Source: Guyparkeria hydrothermalis
GTDB taxonomy: Bacteria; Pseudomonadota; Gammaproteobacteria; Halothiobacillales; Halothiobacillaceae
NCBI RefSeq assembly: GCF_023555385.1
Contig: NZ_JAJSED010000001.1
Span: forward strand, 682,001 to 746,000
Direction: 5' to 3'
DNA length: 64,000 nucleotides
Of this stretch, positions 53,004 through 60,829 are shown one piece after another. Position numbers and translations under genes: made by a program. Position 1 is the first letter of the stretch, and every line of letters starts with the position of its first letter. The notes below the pieces were generated by a model. That model was given only the letters and a program-made list of their open reading frames with translations. It did not search any database and was not told where the DNA came from.

Positions 53004-53012
53004 TTATCCACA
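53004..53012 (+). promoter_or_regulatory. DnaA box (perfect)
   Basis: TTATCCACA, identical to the E. coli high-affinity DnaA box, about 350 bases upstream of nrdA. DnaA is known to regulate E. coli nrdAB through boxes in its promoter. Confidence 0.6.
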
Positions 53013-53059
53013 GCCTGTTCACGGCTTGCCCAGATCCTTCCCCCAGCCCTTTCACCAAC

Positions 53060-53068
53060 TCATCCACA
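53060..53068 (+). promoter_or_regulatory. DnaA box (one mismatch), overlapping the first NrdR-like box
   Basis: TCATCCACA, one change from TTATCCACA, in the same orientation as the perfect box and 56 bases from it. It shares bases 53064-53068 with the NrdR-like box, so DnaA and NrdR could compete. Confidence 0.45.
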
Positions 53069-53111
53069 GCATATAGTGGTGTTGACTCTATCCGAACACA
53101 GTATTTGCGAT
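53064..53111 (+). promoter_or_regulatory. Tandem NrdR-like box pair
   Basis: Box 1 CCACAGCATATAGTGG (53064-53079) matches the NrdR consensus ACACWATATATWGTGT at 12 of 16 positions, and box 2 ACACAGTATTTGCGAT (53096-53111) at about 11. Start-to-start distance is 32 bases, about three DNA turns, the known arrangement for NrdR. NrdR represses nrd genes when ATP/dATP fills its ATP-cone. Confidence 0.5.
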
Positions 53112-53216
53112 TTTCCCAGTTGACTTTGATCCGTCAGGGACCACAATCGGAGCTCTCGGCAGGCAATCGGCGGGAAGTCACCCACAGCCTGTCGCGCCCC
53201 GTGGAAGCGTCGCTCC

Positions 53217-53283
53217 GGCGCCTGCGGGACGAACGAACAAGGGCCGGTCATAACGGCCCACGCGTCCCGGCAATCGGGGCGCC
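53217..53283 (+). other. Structured 5' leader hairpin of nrdA
   Basis: Nested pairings: GGCGCC (53217-53222) with GGCGCC (53278-53283), CGGGACG (53225-53231) with CGTCCCG (53263-53269), and inner GGGCCG (53241-53246) with CGGCCC (53254-53259). No T run follows, so it is not a standard terminator. It lies in the likely nrdA leader, 75 bases before the start. Confidence 0.5.
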
Positions 53284-53357
53284 AGGGAAAACCAAGTCAA
53301 AGGGAAGGCGTGCCCCGCAAGGGCCAGCAACACGAATACACAGGACGGATCAGCACC

Positions 53358-56237
53358 ATGAGTACCAGTCAGACAGTCGAAACCCCCACGCAGGCCTACC
53401 ACGAGAGCTCGGGCAATGCGCCCAGCGGCATCGAGAATGCCGCCGCCACCCCGGGCCAGGTCCGTGTCATCCGACGTAACGGCAAGCTGACCGCCTACGA
53501 TCCGTCCAAGATCAAGGTCGCCATGACCAAGGCCTTCCTCGCCGTCGAGGGCGGCGGCGCGGCGGCCTCCTCGCGCGTCCACGAATCGGTCGAGTCGCTG
53601 GTCTCGCTGATCGACCAGGCACTCAAGCGTCGCCTGCCGGGCGGCGGCACCGTCCACATCGAGGACATCCAGGACCAGGTCGAGCTCGCCCTGATGCGCG
53701 AAGGCCACCACAAGGTCGCCCGTGCCTACGTCCTCTACCGCGAGCAGCAGGCGCAGAAGCGAGCCGCGGAGATGGAGGAAGAGACGACCGAGGAGGCCAC
53801 CGAGCGGGCCGCCATCAACGTCACGCGTTACGACGGCACCACCGAGCCGCTGGACACTGCCCGCCTGTCACGCCTGGTCGAGGAGGCCTGCGCGAACCTC
53901 GAGAGCGTCGATGCCCAGCGCATCGTCGACGAGACCATCCGCAACCTCTACGACGGCGTCGCCGAGCACGAGGTCAGCACCGCGCTGGTGATGAGCGCGC
54001 GCACCCTGATCGAGATCGACCCGGCCTACTCGCAGGTTGCCGCCCGCCTGCTGCTCGACTCCATGCGTACCGAAGCGCTGCGTTTCGTGCACAACCCGGT
54101 GACCACCTGCACCCAGTCCGAGATGGCATCCATCTACCCGGACTACTTCAAGGAGTACATCAAGGTGGGTGCCGAGCACGAACTGCTCGACCCGACCCTG
54201 CAGCAGTACGATCTGGACAAGCTGGGCGCGGCGCTCGACCACGAGCGTGACCTGCAGTTCACCTACCTCGGCCTGCAGACGCTCTACGACCGCTACTTCC
54301 TGCACCACGACGACGTGCGCTTCGAGCTGCCGCAGGCGTTCTTCATGCGCGTCGCCATGGGCCTGGCGATCAACGAGATCGACCGCGAAGAGCGCGCGAT
54401 CGAGTTCTACCGCCTGCTGTCGTCCTTCGACTTCATGTCCTCGACGCCGACGCTGTTCAACTCCGGCACCCTGCGTCCGCAGCTGTCTTCCTGCTACCTG
54501 ACCACCGTGCCGGACCACCTCGACGGCATCTACGGCTCGATCCGCGACAACGCCCTGCTGTCCAAGTTTGCCGGCGGACTGGGCAACGACTGGACCCGCG
54601 TCCGGGCGCTGGGCAGCCACATCAAGGGCACCAACGGTAAATCCCAGGGCGTCGTGCCGTTCCTCAAGGTGGCCAACGACACCGCCGTGGCGGTCAACCA
54701 GGGCGGCAAGCGCAAGGGCGCGGTCTGCGCCTACCTGGAGACCTGGCACCTCGACATCGAGGAATTCCTCGACCTGCGCAAGAACACCGGTGACGACCGC
54801 CGGCGTACCCACGACATGAACACCGCCAACTGGGTGCCGGACCTGTTCATGAAGCGCGTCGCCGAGGAAGGCGAATGGACCCTGTTCTCGCCCTACGACG
54901 TGCCGGACCTGCACGACCTGTCCGGTCAGGCGTTCGAGAAGGCCTACCTCCAGTACGAAGAGAAGGTCGATCGCGGCGAGATCAAGAACTTCCGCAAGGT
55001 TTCCGCCGTGAACCTGTGGCGCCGCATGCTCTCGATGCTGTTCGAGACCGGTCACCCGTGGGTCACCTTCAAGGACCCGTGCAACCTGCGCTACACCAAC
55101 CAGCACGCCGGCGTGGTGCACAGCTCGAACCTCTGCACCGAGATCACCCTGCACACCAACGACGGCGAGATCGCCGTGTGCAACCTCGGCTCGGTCAACC
55201 TGGCCCAGCACGTCACCGAGGACGGCATCGACGAGGCGAAGGTCGAGCGCACCATCAAGACCGCGATGCGCATGCTCGACAACGTGATCGAGTACAACTA
55301 CTACTCGGTCCCGCAGGCACGCAATTCCAACCTGCGCCACCGCCCGGTGGGCCTCGGCATCATGGGTTTCCAGGATGCCCTCTACAAGCAGAAGCTCGCC
55401 TACGGCTCCGACGAGGCGGTCGAGTTCGCCGATCGCTCCATGGAGACGGTCAGCTACCACGCGATCTCCGCCTCCAGTGATCTGGCCGCCGAGCGTGGTC
55501 GCTACGCGAGCTACGAGGGTTCGCTGTGGAGCCGCGGCATCCTGCCGATCGACTCGATCGAGCTCTTGGCCGAGTCCCGCGGCGAGTACCTCGACATGAA
55601 CCGCGACCAGACCCTGGACTGGAATGCCCTGCGCAAGAAGATCAAGAAACAGGGCATGCGCAACTCCAACACCATGGCGATCGCGCCGACGGCGACCATC
55701 TCGAACATCTGCGGCGTCTCGCAGTCGATCGAGCCGACCTTCGAGAACCTGTTCGTCAAATCGAACCTCTCGGGCGAGTTCACCGTGGTCAACCCGTACC
55801 TGGTGCGCGATCTCAAGGACCGCGGCCTGTGGGACGAGGTGATGGTCAACGATCTCAAGTACTTCGACGGTTCCGTGCAGGCGATCGACCGCGTGCCGGA
55901 CGAGCTCAAGAAGCTCTACGCCACCGCCTTCGAGGTCGACCCGCGCTGGCTGATCGAGGCCGGTTCGCGCCGCCAGAAGTGGATCGACCAGGCCCAGTCG
56001 CTGAACCTGTACATGGCCGAGCCCTCGGGCCCGAAGATCGACAACATGTACAAGCTCGCGTGGGTCCGCGGTCTCAAGACCACCTACTACCTGCGCGCCG
56101 CCTCCAAGACGCGGATCGAGAAGACCACGATGAACAAGCTCGACGGCAAGCTGCGCGGCGTCTCCGCCGATCCGGGCGCCGCGGCCGGCCCGAAGGCCTG
56201 CTCCATCGACGATCCCGAGTGCGAGGCCTGCCAGTAA
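53358..56237 (+). CDS. nrdA: Ribonucleoside-diphosphate reductase alpha subunit (class I)
   Basis: 959 residues from ATG 53358, with AGGACGGA upstream. Two ATP-cone regulatory domains are seen (about 35-135 and 152-245), followed by the ten-strand barrel. Catalytic residues are N591, C593 (thiyl radical) and E595 in SSNLCTEI; the redox pair is C379 and C608; Y910-Y911 carry the radical path to NrdB. The tail CSIDDPECEACQ supplies thiols for re-reduction. It converts NDPs to dNDPs. nrdB follows 95 bases later. Confidence 0.97.
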   Translation: MSTSQTVETPTQAYHESSGNAPSGIENAAATPGQVRVIRRNGKLTAYDPSKIKVAMTKAFLAVEGGGAAASSRVHESVESLVSLIDQALKRRLPGGGTVHIEDIQDQVELALMREGHHKVARAYVLYREQQAQKRAAEMEEETTEEATERAAINVTRYDGTTEPLDTARLSRLVEEACANLESVDAQRIVDETIRNLYDGVAEHEVSTALVMSARTLIEIDPAYSQVAARLLLDSMRTEALRFVHNPVTTCTQSEMASIYPDYFKEYIKVGAEHELLDPTLQQYDLDKLGAALDHERDLQFTYLGLQTLYDRYFLHHDDVRFELPQAFFMRVAMGLAINEIDREERAIEFYRLLSSFDFMSSTPTLFNSGTLRPQLSSCYLTTVPDHLDGIYGSIRDNALLSKFAGGLGNDWTRVRALGSHIKGTNGKSQGVVPFLKVANDTAVAVNQGGKRKGAVCAYLETWHLDIEEFLDLRKNTGDDRRRTHDMNTANWVPDLFMKRVAEEGEWTLFSPYDVPDLHDLSGQAFEKAYLQYEEKVDRGEIKNFRKVSAVNLWRRMLSMLFETGHPWVTFKDPCNLRYTNQHAGVVHSSNLCTEITLHTNDGEIAVCNLGSVNLAQHVTEDGIDEAKVERTIKTAMRMLDNVIEYNYYSVPQARNSNLRHRPVGLGIMGFQDALYKQKLAYGSDEAVEFADRSMETVSYHAISASSDLAAERGRYASYEGSLWSRGILPIDSIELLAESRGEYLDMNRDQTLDWNALRKKIKKQGMRNSNTMAIAPTATISNICGVSQSIEPTFENLFVKSNLSGEFTVVNPYLVRDLKDRGLWDEVMVNDLKYFDGSVQAIDRVPDELKKLYATAFEVDPRWLIEAGSRRQKWIDQAQSLNLYMAEPSGPKIDNMYKLAWVRGLKTTYYLRAASKTRIEKTTMNKLDGKLRGVSADPGAAAGPKACSIDDPECEACQ

Positions 56238-56332
56238 GGGCGGCCCGCCAACGGCAACCGAATCACGTGAATAGCGTCGGGCAACCACCCTGCCCGGCCC
56301 GGTGAAACCACCGGAACCAGAAGGAGACAGAC

Positions 56333-57538
56333 ATGCTCGATTGGAACGATCCGCTGAAGAAAGGTGACGACCAACCGCAACCGGCCGCCCAGCCGCAGCC
56401 GGCGACCCACGACGCGGCCAGCGTGATGCCCGCCGCCTACGACGACGGCCAGGAGCACCACTTCGACCCGTCCGCCGCCGAAGGCGCCGACCAGACCGGT
56501 CTGGGCGGCATCGAGACCAACGCCGGGCGCGTCGACGTCTCGGAAAAGCGCATCATCAACGCCAAGGCCGACGTCAACCAGCTCCTCCCGCTGAAGTACC
56601 AGTGGGCCTGGGAGAAGTACCTCGCCGGCTGCAACAACCACTGGATGCCGACCGAGGTCTCCATGCAGGCGGACATCGCCCTGTGGAAGAGCCGCGACGG
56701 CCTGACCGAAGACGAGCGCTACATGGTGATGCGCAACCTCGGCTTCTTCGCCACCGCCGAGTCGCTGGTCGCCAACAACATCGTGCTGGCCGTCTACGAG
56801 CAGGTCACCAACCCCGAGTGCCGCCAGTACCTGCTGCGCCAGGCCTTCGAGGAAGCGGTGCACACCCACACCTTCCAGTACATCGTCGACAGCCTCGGTC
56901 TGGCCGAGGGCGAGCTGTTCAACATGTACCGCGAAGTGCCGTCGATCACCGCCAAGGACTCCTGGGCACTCAAGTACACCCAGGACCTGTCCAAGGGCAC
57001 CTTCGACACCTCCACGCACGAAGGCGCGCAGAACTTCCTGCGTGACCTGGTCGCCTTCTACGTGGTCTTCGAGGGCATGTGGTTCTACACCGGCTTCGCG
57101 CAGATCCTCAGCTTGGGCCGTCGCAACAAGATGACCGGCATCGCCGAGCAGTACCAGTACATCATGCGCGACGAGTCCATCCACCTGAACTTCGGCATCG
57201 ACCTGATCAACCAGATCAAGATCGAGAACCCGGAGCTGTGGGGCGAGGACTTCCAGCACGAAGTGCACGAGATGCTGCGCGAGGCCTGCGAACTCGAGAT
57301 CGACTACGCCCGCGACACCATGCCGAACGGCCTGCTCGGCCTGAACGCGGAGATGTGCGAGGAGTACATGCACTTCATCACCAACCGCCGCTGCAGCCAG
57401 ATCGGCCTGGCCGAGCTCTACCCGGGCGCGACCAACCCGTTCCCGTGGATGAGTGAGGTAGTGGATCTCAAGAAGGAGAAGAACTTCTTCGAGACTCGGG
57501 TTACCGATTATCAGACTGGTGGTGCGCTTACCTGGTAA
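56333..57538 (+). CDS. nrdB: Ribonucleoside-diphosphate reductase beta subunit, class Ic-like (Phe at radical position)
   Basis: 401 residues; the first 60 are a low-complexity, Gln/Pro/Ala-rich extension, and the ferritin-like core follows. Metal ligands are E143, E174, H177, E247, E281 and H284. The position of the E. coli radical Tyr122 is Phe (F181 in EEAVHTHTF), and the first ligand, Asp84 in E. coli, is Glu (E143 in TAESLV). Both changes are those of Chlamydia class Ic enzymes, which use a Mn/Fe cofactor instead of a tyrosyl radical. A C-terminal Tyr (Y393) may serve in radical transfer. Confidence 0.95.
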   Translation: MLDWNDPLKKGDDQPQPAAQPQPATHDAASVMPAAYDDGQEHHFDPSAAEGADQTGLGGIETNAGRVDVSEKRIINAKADVNQLLPLKYQWAWEKYLAGCNNHWMPTEVSMQADIALWKSRDGLTEDERYMVMRNLGFFATAESLVANNIVLAVYEQVTNPECRQYLLRQAFEEAVHTHTFQYIVDSLGLAEGELFNMYREVPSITAKDSWALKYTQDLSKGTFDTSTHEGAQNFLRDLVAFYVVFEGMWFYTGFAQILSLGRRNKMTGIAEQYQYIMRDESIHLNFGIDLINQIKIENPELWGEDFQHEVHEMLREACELEIDYARDTMPNGLLGLNAEMCEEYMHFITNRRCSQIGLAELYPGATNPFPWMSEVVDLKKEKNFFETRVTDYQTGGALTW

Positions 57539-57566
57539 GACGTCGGACGGCAACTCGAAACGCAAA

Positions 57567-57600
57567 AACGCCCCATTTGCACTCAAGTGGGGCGTTTTTT
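57567..57600 (+). terminator. Rho-independent terminator of nrdAB
   Basis: AACGCCCCA / TGGGGCGTT stem (57567-57575 with 57588-57596) and a T run, just after the nrdB stop. Confidence 0.9.
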
Positions 57601-57732
57601 GTTAGCAACTTCCTACCGACATCCGTTCGATTTACTAGAAATACATTACACCCCCAACTCAGGCAACGAACTACAAGCGGGACGCTTCAAGAAGAACAAA
57701 ACAAACTACCAGATAGAAAAAGGAGCATATGA

Positions 57733-58533
57733 ATGCCGAATAAGGAGTTCTTAGAAAATAGCCCTCTTTACCGGAAGTGGCCTATTTCCAAAATACCGCA
57801 CACCGCCGATCAGCTACCGAAGCCGAACATAAACATGGCTTGCCAAAAGTGTGATTCGCATCAGACATTTGTCATGACAAACACCCCTAGCGAGGGGGAA
57901 TCGTACGGCAATTATCCGACAAGCGGACTAATCTATAGGGCGCGCTACCTTTGCGTCCACTGTCAACACTATGAACGCCACTTTCTCATAAAAATTGCAA
58001 CTGATCGGCAATCTGCGACGAAAGTTGGACAATATCCACCATGGGAAATTACTGGCAACAAAGAAATTGAACGTTTACTTGGGGAGCATTCAGGTTATTA
58101 CAAAAAAGGCTTAATCTGCGAATCTCAAGGATTCGGCATTGCGGCGTTCGGATACTACCGTCGCATTGTTGAAGAAATTATTGACGGATTGCTTCAGGAA
58201 GTAGCTGAACTCCTAGCGGAAGAAGAATTGCGAACCTACGAACTGGCGCTTGAAAAAACCAAAAAAACCACTGTAACCCAAGAGAAAATTCAATTAGTCA
58301 AGGATTTACTTCCTCCCATTCTCCGCCCGGACGGAATGAATCCGCTTCAAGCTCTACACTCAGCTCTTAGTGAAGGGCTTCACGCAGAATCAGATCAGAA
58401 ATGCCTTGAGTACGCACAAGCTGTCAGGGAAGTCCTGCTATTTCTTGTGAGTCAAATCGCAGCGAGTCGAAAATCAGCTCGGGAGTTTACTAGCAGCATG
58501 CGCAAATTACTTGAAAAGCGAGCAACATCTTGA
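57733..58533 (+). CDS. Hypothetical zinc-ribbon protein, AT-rich and probably acquired
   Basis: 266 residues, not recognised with certainty. Cys pairs C37-xx-C40 and C74-xx-C77 form a zinc ribbon. The helical C-terminal half (about 125-255: SQGFGIAAFGYYRRIVEEII) is reminiscent of DUF4145-type domains, found in some restriction and defence proteins. The coding sequence is far richer in A and T than every neighbour and uses AAA, GAA and ATT codons freely, so recent transfer is likely. The start is well placed after AAGGAG. It sits between the nrdAB terminator and the repeat island. Confidence 0.75.
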   Translation: MPNKEFLENSPLYRKWPISKIPHTADQLPKPNINMACQKCDSHQTFVMTNTPSEGESYGNYPTSGLIYRARYLCVHCQHYERHFLIKIATDRQSATKVGQYPPWEITGNKEIERLLGEHSGYYKKGLICESQGFGIAAFGYYRRIVEEIIDGLLQEVAELLAEEELRTYELALEKTKKTTVTQEKIQLVKDLLPPILRPDGMNPLQALHSALSEGLHAESDQKCLEYAQAVREVLLFLVSQIAASRKSAREFTSSMRKLLEKRATS

Positions 58534-58639
58534 TCCGAGAGCGGAAAGCTCCAATACGAACTAACAGCGCTCATGCGATTTCGCACGCTTCCAAATGTAA
58601 GTGTTACGAATTTCGCTAGGCATCGAGCGCGCGAGGCAC

Positions 58640-58831
58640 TTTCTCTTGCTTGCCCAAGAGAAAGTACCCAAAGAGAACGGCACCCCTCGCCTTGGCCCTG
58701 CGGGCTTCCCTCCCGTCCGGGGTGCCGCGGACGGGTCGGTTCGACGCGACGTCCTGTCGCGGCGAACCTCGGCGCAACGTCCTTGTTGCGCCGTCCCTGC
58801 GGCACCCCGGCCGGTCGGCAAGGCGAAGGGG
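58640..58831 (+). repeat. Structured repeat element, copy A
   Basis: 192 nt. Predicted helices: P1 TTTCTCTTG/CAAGAGAAA (58640-58648, 58655-58663); P2 CCCC-CGCCTTG / CAAGGCG-GGGG (58683-58694, 58819-58831); P3 GCCC-TGC-GGGC (58695-58705); P4 GGGGTGCCGC/GCGGCACCCC (58719-58728, 58799-58808); P5 GGTTCG..GCGAC-GTCCT-GTCGC..CGAACC (58738-58768); P6 CGGCGCAAC-GTCCTT-GTTGCGCCG (58770-58793). The same helix order occurs in copy B. Confidence 0.75.
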
Positions 58832-58912
58832 ACTTCCGAGCCTGATGATTCGGTGCCAAGAGCAATTTGTTTGGTGCGGCTTTGGGTTGGGCACGCGCCG
58901 TTGGCGCGTTTC

Positions 58913-58970
58913 GCGAGCTAAGCTCGCTCCCACAGGGGATCGGGTGGTTGTGGGAGCGGCCCTTGGCCGC
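58913..58970. repeat. REPIN-like inverted pair of REP sequences
   Basis: GCGAG-CTAAG-CTCGC hairpin (58913-58927), then GCTCCCACA (58926-58934) and its exact inverse TGTGGGAGC (58949-58957), then GCGGCC-CTT-GGCCGC (58956-58970). The GCTCCCACA core flanked by a GC hairpin is the form of Pseudomonas-type REP elements. Two convergent copies make a REPIN/BIME. Confidence 0.7.
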
Positions 58971-59053
58971 GAAAGCCGCTGTGCGGCTGTCCGGCGTTCA
59001 AGTAAGTAACACGGCCTTCCTTACCAAGGGTTTCTCGGCTGGCAATCCCCGGG

Positions 59054-59247
59054 CCCCTGTGCCTTGCCTCGTCAGCGATGGCTTGCCGGGCCTGGGCGGC
59101 CTGGACGCCGCCCAGAGGTTCGCCGCGACAGGACGTCGCGTCGAACCGGGCCCGACAGCAAGCCAGCGCTGACGAGGGAAGCCCGAAGGGCCAAGGCAGC
59201 GGGGTGTCCTTGTCTTTGGGTCCTTTCTATTGGACAAGCAATAGAAA
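59054..59247 (-). repeat. Structured repeat element, copy B (inverted relative to A)
   Basis: 194 nt, read on the minus strand from 59247. P1 TTTCTATTG-CTTGTC-CAATAGAAA (59247-59224); P2 CCCCGCTGCCTTG / CAAGGCACAGGGG (59204-59192, 59066-59054); P3 GCCC-TTC-GGGC (59191-59181); P4 CCTCGTCAGCG / CGCTGACGAGG plus 14 further pairs (59177-59149, 59092-59067); P5 identical to copy A (59147-59117); P6 TGGGCGGC-GTCCAG-GCCGCCCA (59114-59093). Confidence 0.75.
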
Positions 59248-59478
59248 GGGCCTCGGGCGTTGGCAACGCGGCACAACCAGAACCGCCAAACGACACAAGA
59301 GCCCGAAACCTAACCCACCTCCACCAGAAGGCGCCCTGCTCCTCCCACAGCACACGGCGCTTGCGCTGATATACGGCAACCGGCATGCTTCATACCCGCG
59401 GATCAGACGGTTACACAGGACGTAACCAACACTGATCGCCGCTTTCTAGGACGAAATACAGGACAAGGAGAAGTCCCG

Positions 59479-60663
59479 ATGTGGATGCTAGCCGGCGTAC
59501 TCGCGCTGATCGGCCTGACCGTGTATCTCTATCGCACACGGCGCAAAGACCAGTGGAAGCTAAGACCCTTCCCTTCCAAGGTCGGGAAACGCCAGCCCGC
59601 AGTCACCGCGCCGGACGGTGCGCTGTATACGTTCAAGACTCGGCCGAATCGCCCTCCTCTCCATCGATTCGGCTATGAAAAAGCGCCCGACGTCGAAATG
59701 CGCGTCAAGCGCAAACGTTGGTGGGACCGCCCGTTCACGGCGGTCGGCATCTCCGTCACCTGTCGGACGGGCAACCCCGACTTTGACCGTGCCTTCTATC
59801 TGGTCACGGATGTGGCACCCGTCTGCCGGGCCATGTCCATGAGCCCCAGGACGCAGGCAATGATGTTGGATATCAAAGCCGCGAGCGAATCCACAGGTGT
59901 CCAGTTCCGACAGTTTGTGCTGCGGCGCGGTCAGATATGGATCGAAGTCGCTACCAAAAAGCGCAAGCAGTTCGTGGCCGCCCTCCCGACGTTGGCCAAG
60001 GTCGTCGTGCCCTCGCTGCGCGAGCTTTCCGAGGTAATGGAGACAGAGCTACCCGACACGGCGCGGCACATGAAAGACCACGTCACCCCCAAGGCCGCCC
60101 TGATCAGCAGCATCGGCGGGGCTCTGTTCATCGGCGGGATCTTCTTACTCTTGCGGCAAATATTCTTTCCACAACCGGCGCCGCTCGAGACCTGGCCCCT
60201 GGTCGAGGCGGCGCTTTTGGCCGCCCCCATTGGCTTCGGGCTGCTGGTCGTTCTGACGTTGACGTGGATGGGCCGAACTTCCCGAACCCATGTTGTCCTG
60301 CTGGAACTGCTGGTTACGGGACTCATTGGCGCCGGGCTGACCAGCTATAGCCTGTTGCGTGAAGCGAACATGGCGCTCGATTTCTCGCCGGGAGAACGTC
60401 ACGTGGTGGAGGTTCGGGAAAAAGAGGTATCCCAAGGGCGCCATACGCACTACTACCTCCACCTCGCCCCATGGCATGAATCGCAGGACTTCACGGAATT
60501 CAGCGTCAGTTCCTCGCTATTCGACGCCGTCCGTGAGGGCTTCCCACTGGTCATTGAGGAACACCCGGGCGCCCTTGGCATCGGCTGGGTGCGCCTGATC
60601 CCTCCACGCTTCCGACATGTCGAGGAATCGACGGCTTCGACCTCGCCCAGCCCGACTCCATGA
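59479..60663 (+). CDS. Hypothetical integral membrane protein
   Basis: 394 residues, not recognised. Predicted membrane segments are 2-18, 206-229, 241-264 and 272-293. A soluble domain (about 20-200) lies between the first two, and a C-terminal soluble part (about 300-394) follows. The ribosome site AAGGAG precedes the start. Composition is normal for the genome, unlike the gene at 57733. It lies just beyond the repeat island and has no obvious partner. Confidence 0.75.
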   Translation: MWMLAGVLALIGLTVYLYRTRRKDQWKLRPFPSKVGKRQPAVTAPDGALYTFKTRPNRPPLHRFGYEKAPDVEMRVKRKRWWDRPFTAVGISVTCRTGNPDFDRAFYLVTDVAPVCRAMSMSPRTQAMMLDIKAASESTGVQFRQFVLRRGQIWIEVATKKRKQFVAALPTLAKVVVPSLRELSEVMETELPDTARHMKDHVTPKAALISSIGGALFIGGIFLLLRQIFFPQPAPLETWPLVEAALLAAPIGFGLLVVLTLTWMGRTSRTHVVLLELLVTGLIGAGLTSYSLLREANMALDFSPGERHVVEVREKEVSQGRHTHYYLHLAPWHESQDFTEFSVSSSLFDAVREGFPLVIEEHPGALGIGWVRLIPPRFRHVEESTASTSPSPTP

Positions 60664-60829
60664 GCGCTCAACGGACTGGCACCGCCGGCGGGCTCCATCC
60701 GTGCCGCTGGCCGCGGGGCCGGCCCTCGAAGCGGCGATGTCGCGCCCCGGCATGACACTCCCCACCCCGTCCCTTACAATGCCCCGCAAACCAAGGCCCG
60801 CGAGGGCCTGAAAAGCGGAGAGACTTTAC

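Larger units (their letters stand above)
52708..53357 (+). promoter_or_regulatory. Regulatory region upstream of nrdA (650 bases, no gene)
   Basis: The region separates the divergent epimerase and nrdA genes. The first part is unremarkable. From about 53000 it holds two DnaA-box matches, a tandem NrdR-like box pair, promoter-like hexamers and a hairpin leader, listed separately. A possible promoter is TTGACT (53120-53125), 16 bases, CACAAT (53142-53147). An alternative -35 TTGACT (53082-53087) would place the second NrdR box on the -10. Confidence 0.5.
58534..59478. other. Non-coding repeat island
   Basis: 945 bases without a credible gene; open frames here only trace the repeat sequence. 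It contains, in order, structured element A, a REPIN-like pair, and element B in inverted orientation, then about 230 bases of plain sequence leading to the next gene. Confidence 0.7.

Noticed and set aside
53004-53068. DnaA boxes as an origin of replication
   Set aside because: Only two or three boxes, no AT-rich 13-mer region and no dnaA, dnaN, gyrB or parAB nearby. Control of nrdA explains them better.
58616-58933. Several 80-110-codon open frames in the repeat island
   Set aside because: They are translations of the structured repeats; copies A and B give unrelated-frame proteins and no ribosome sites.
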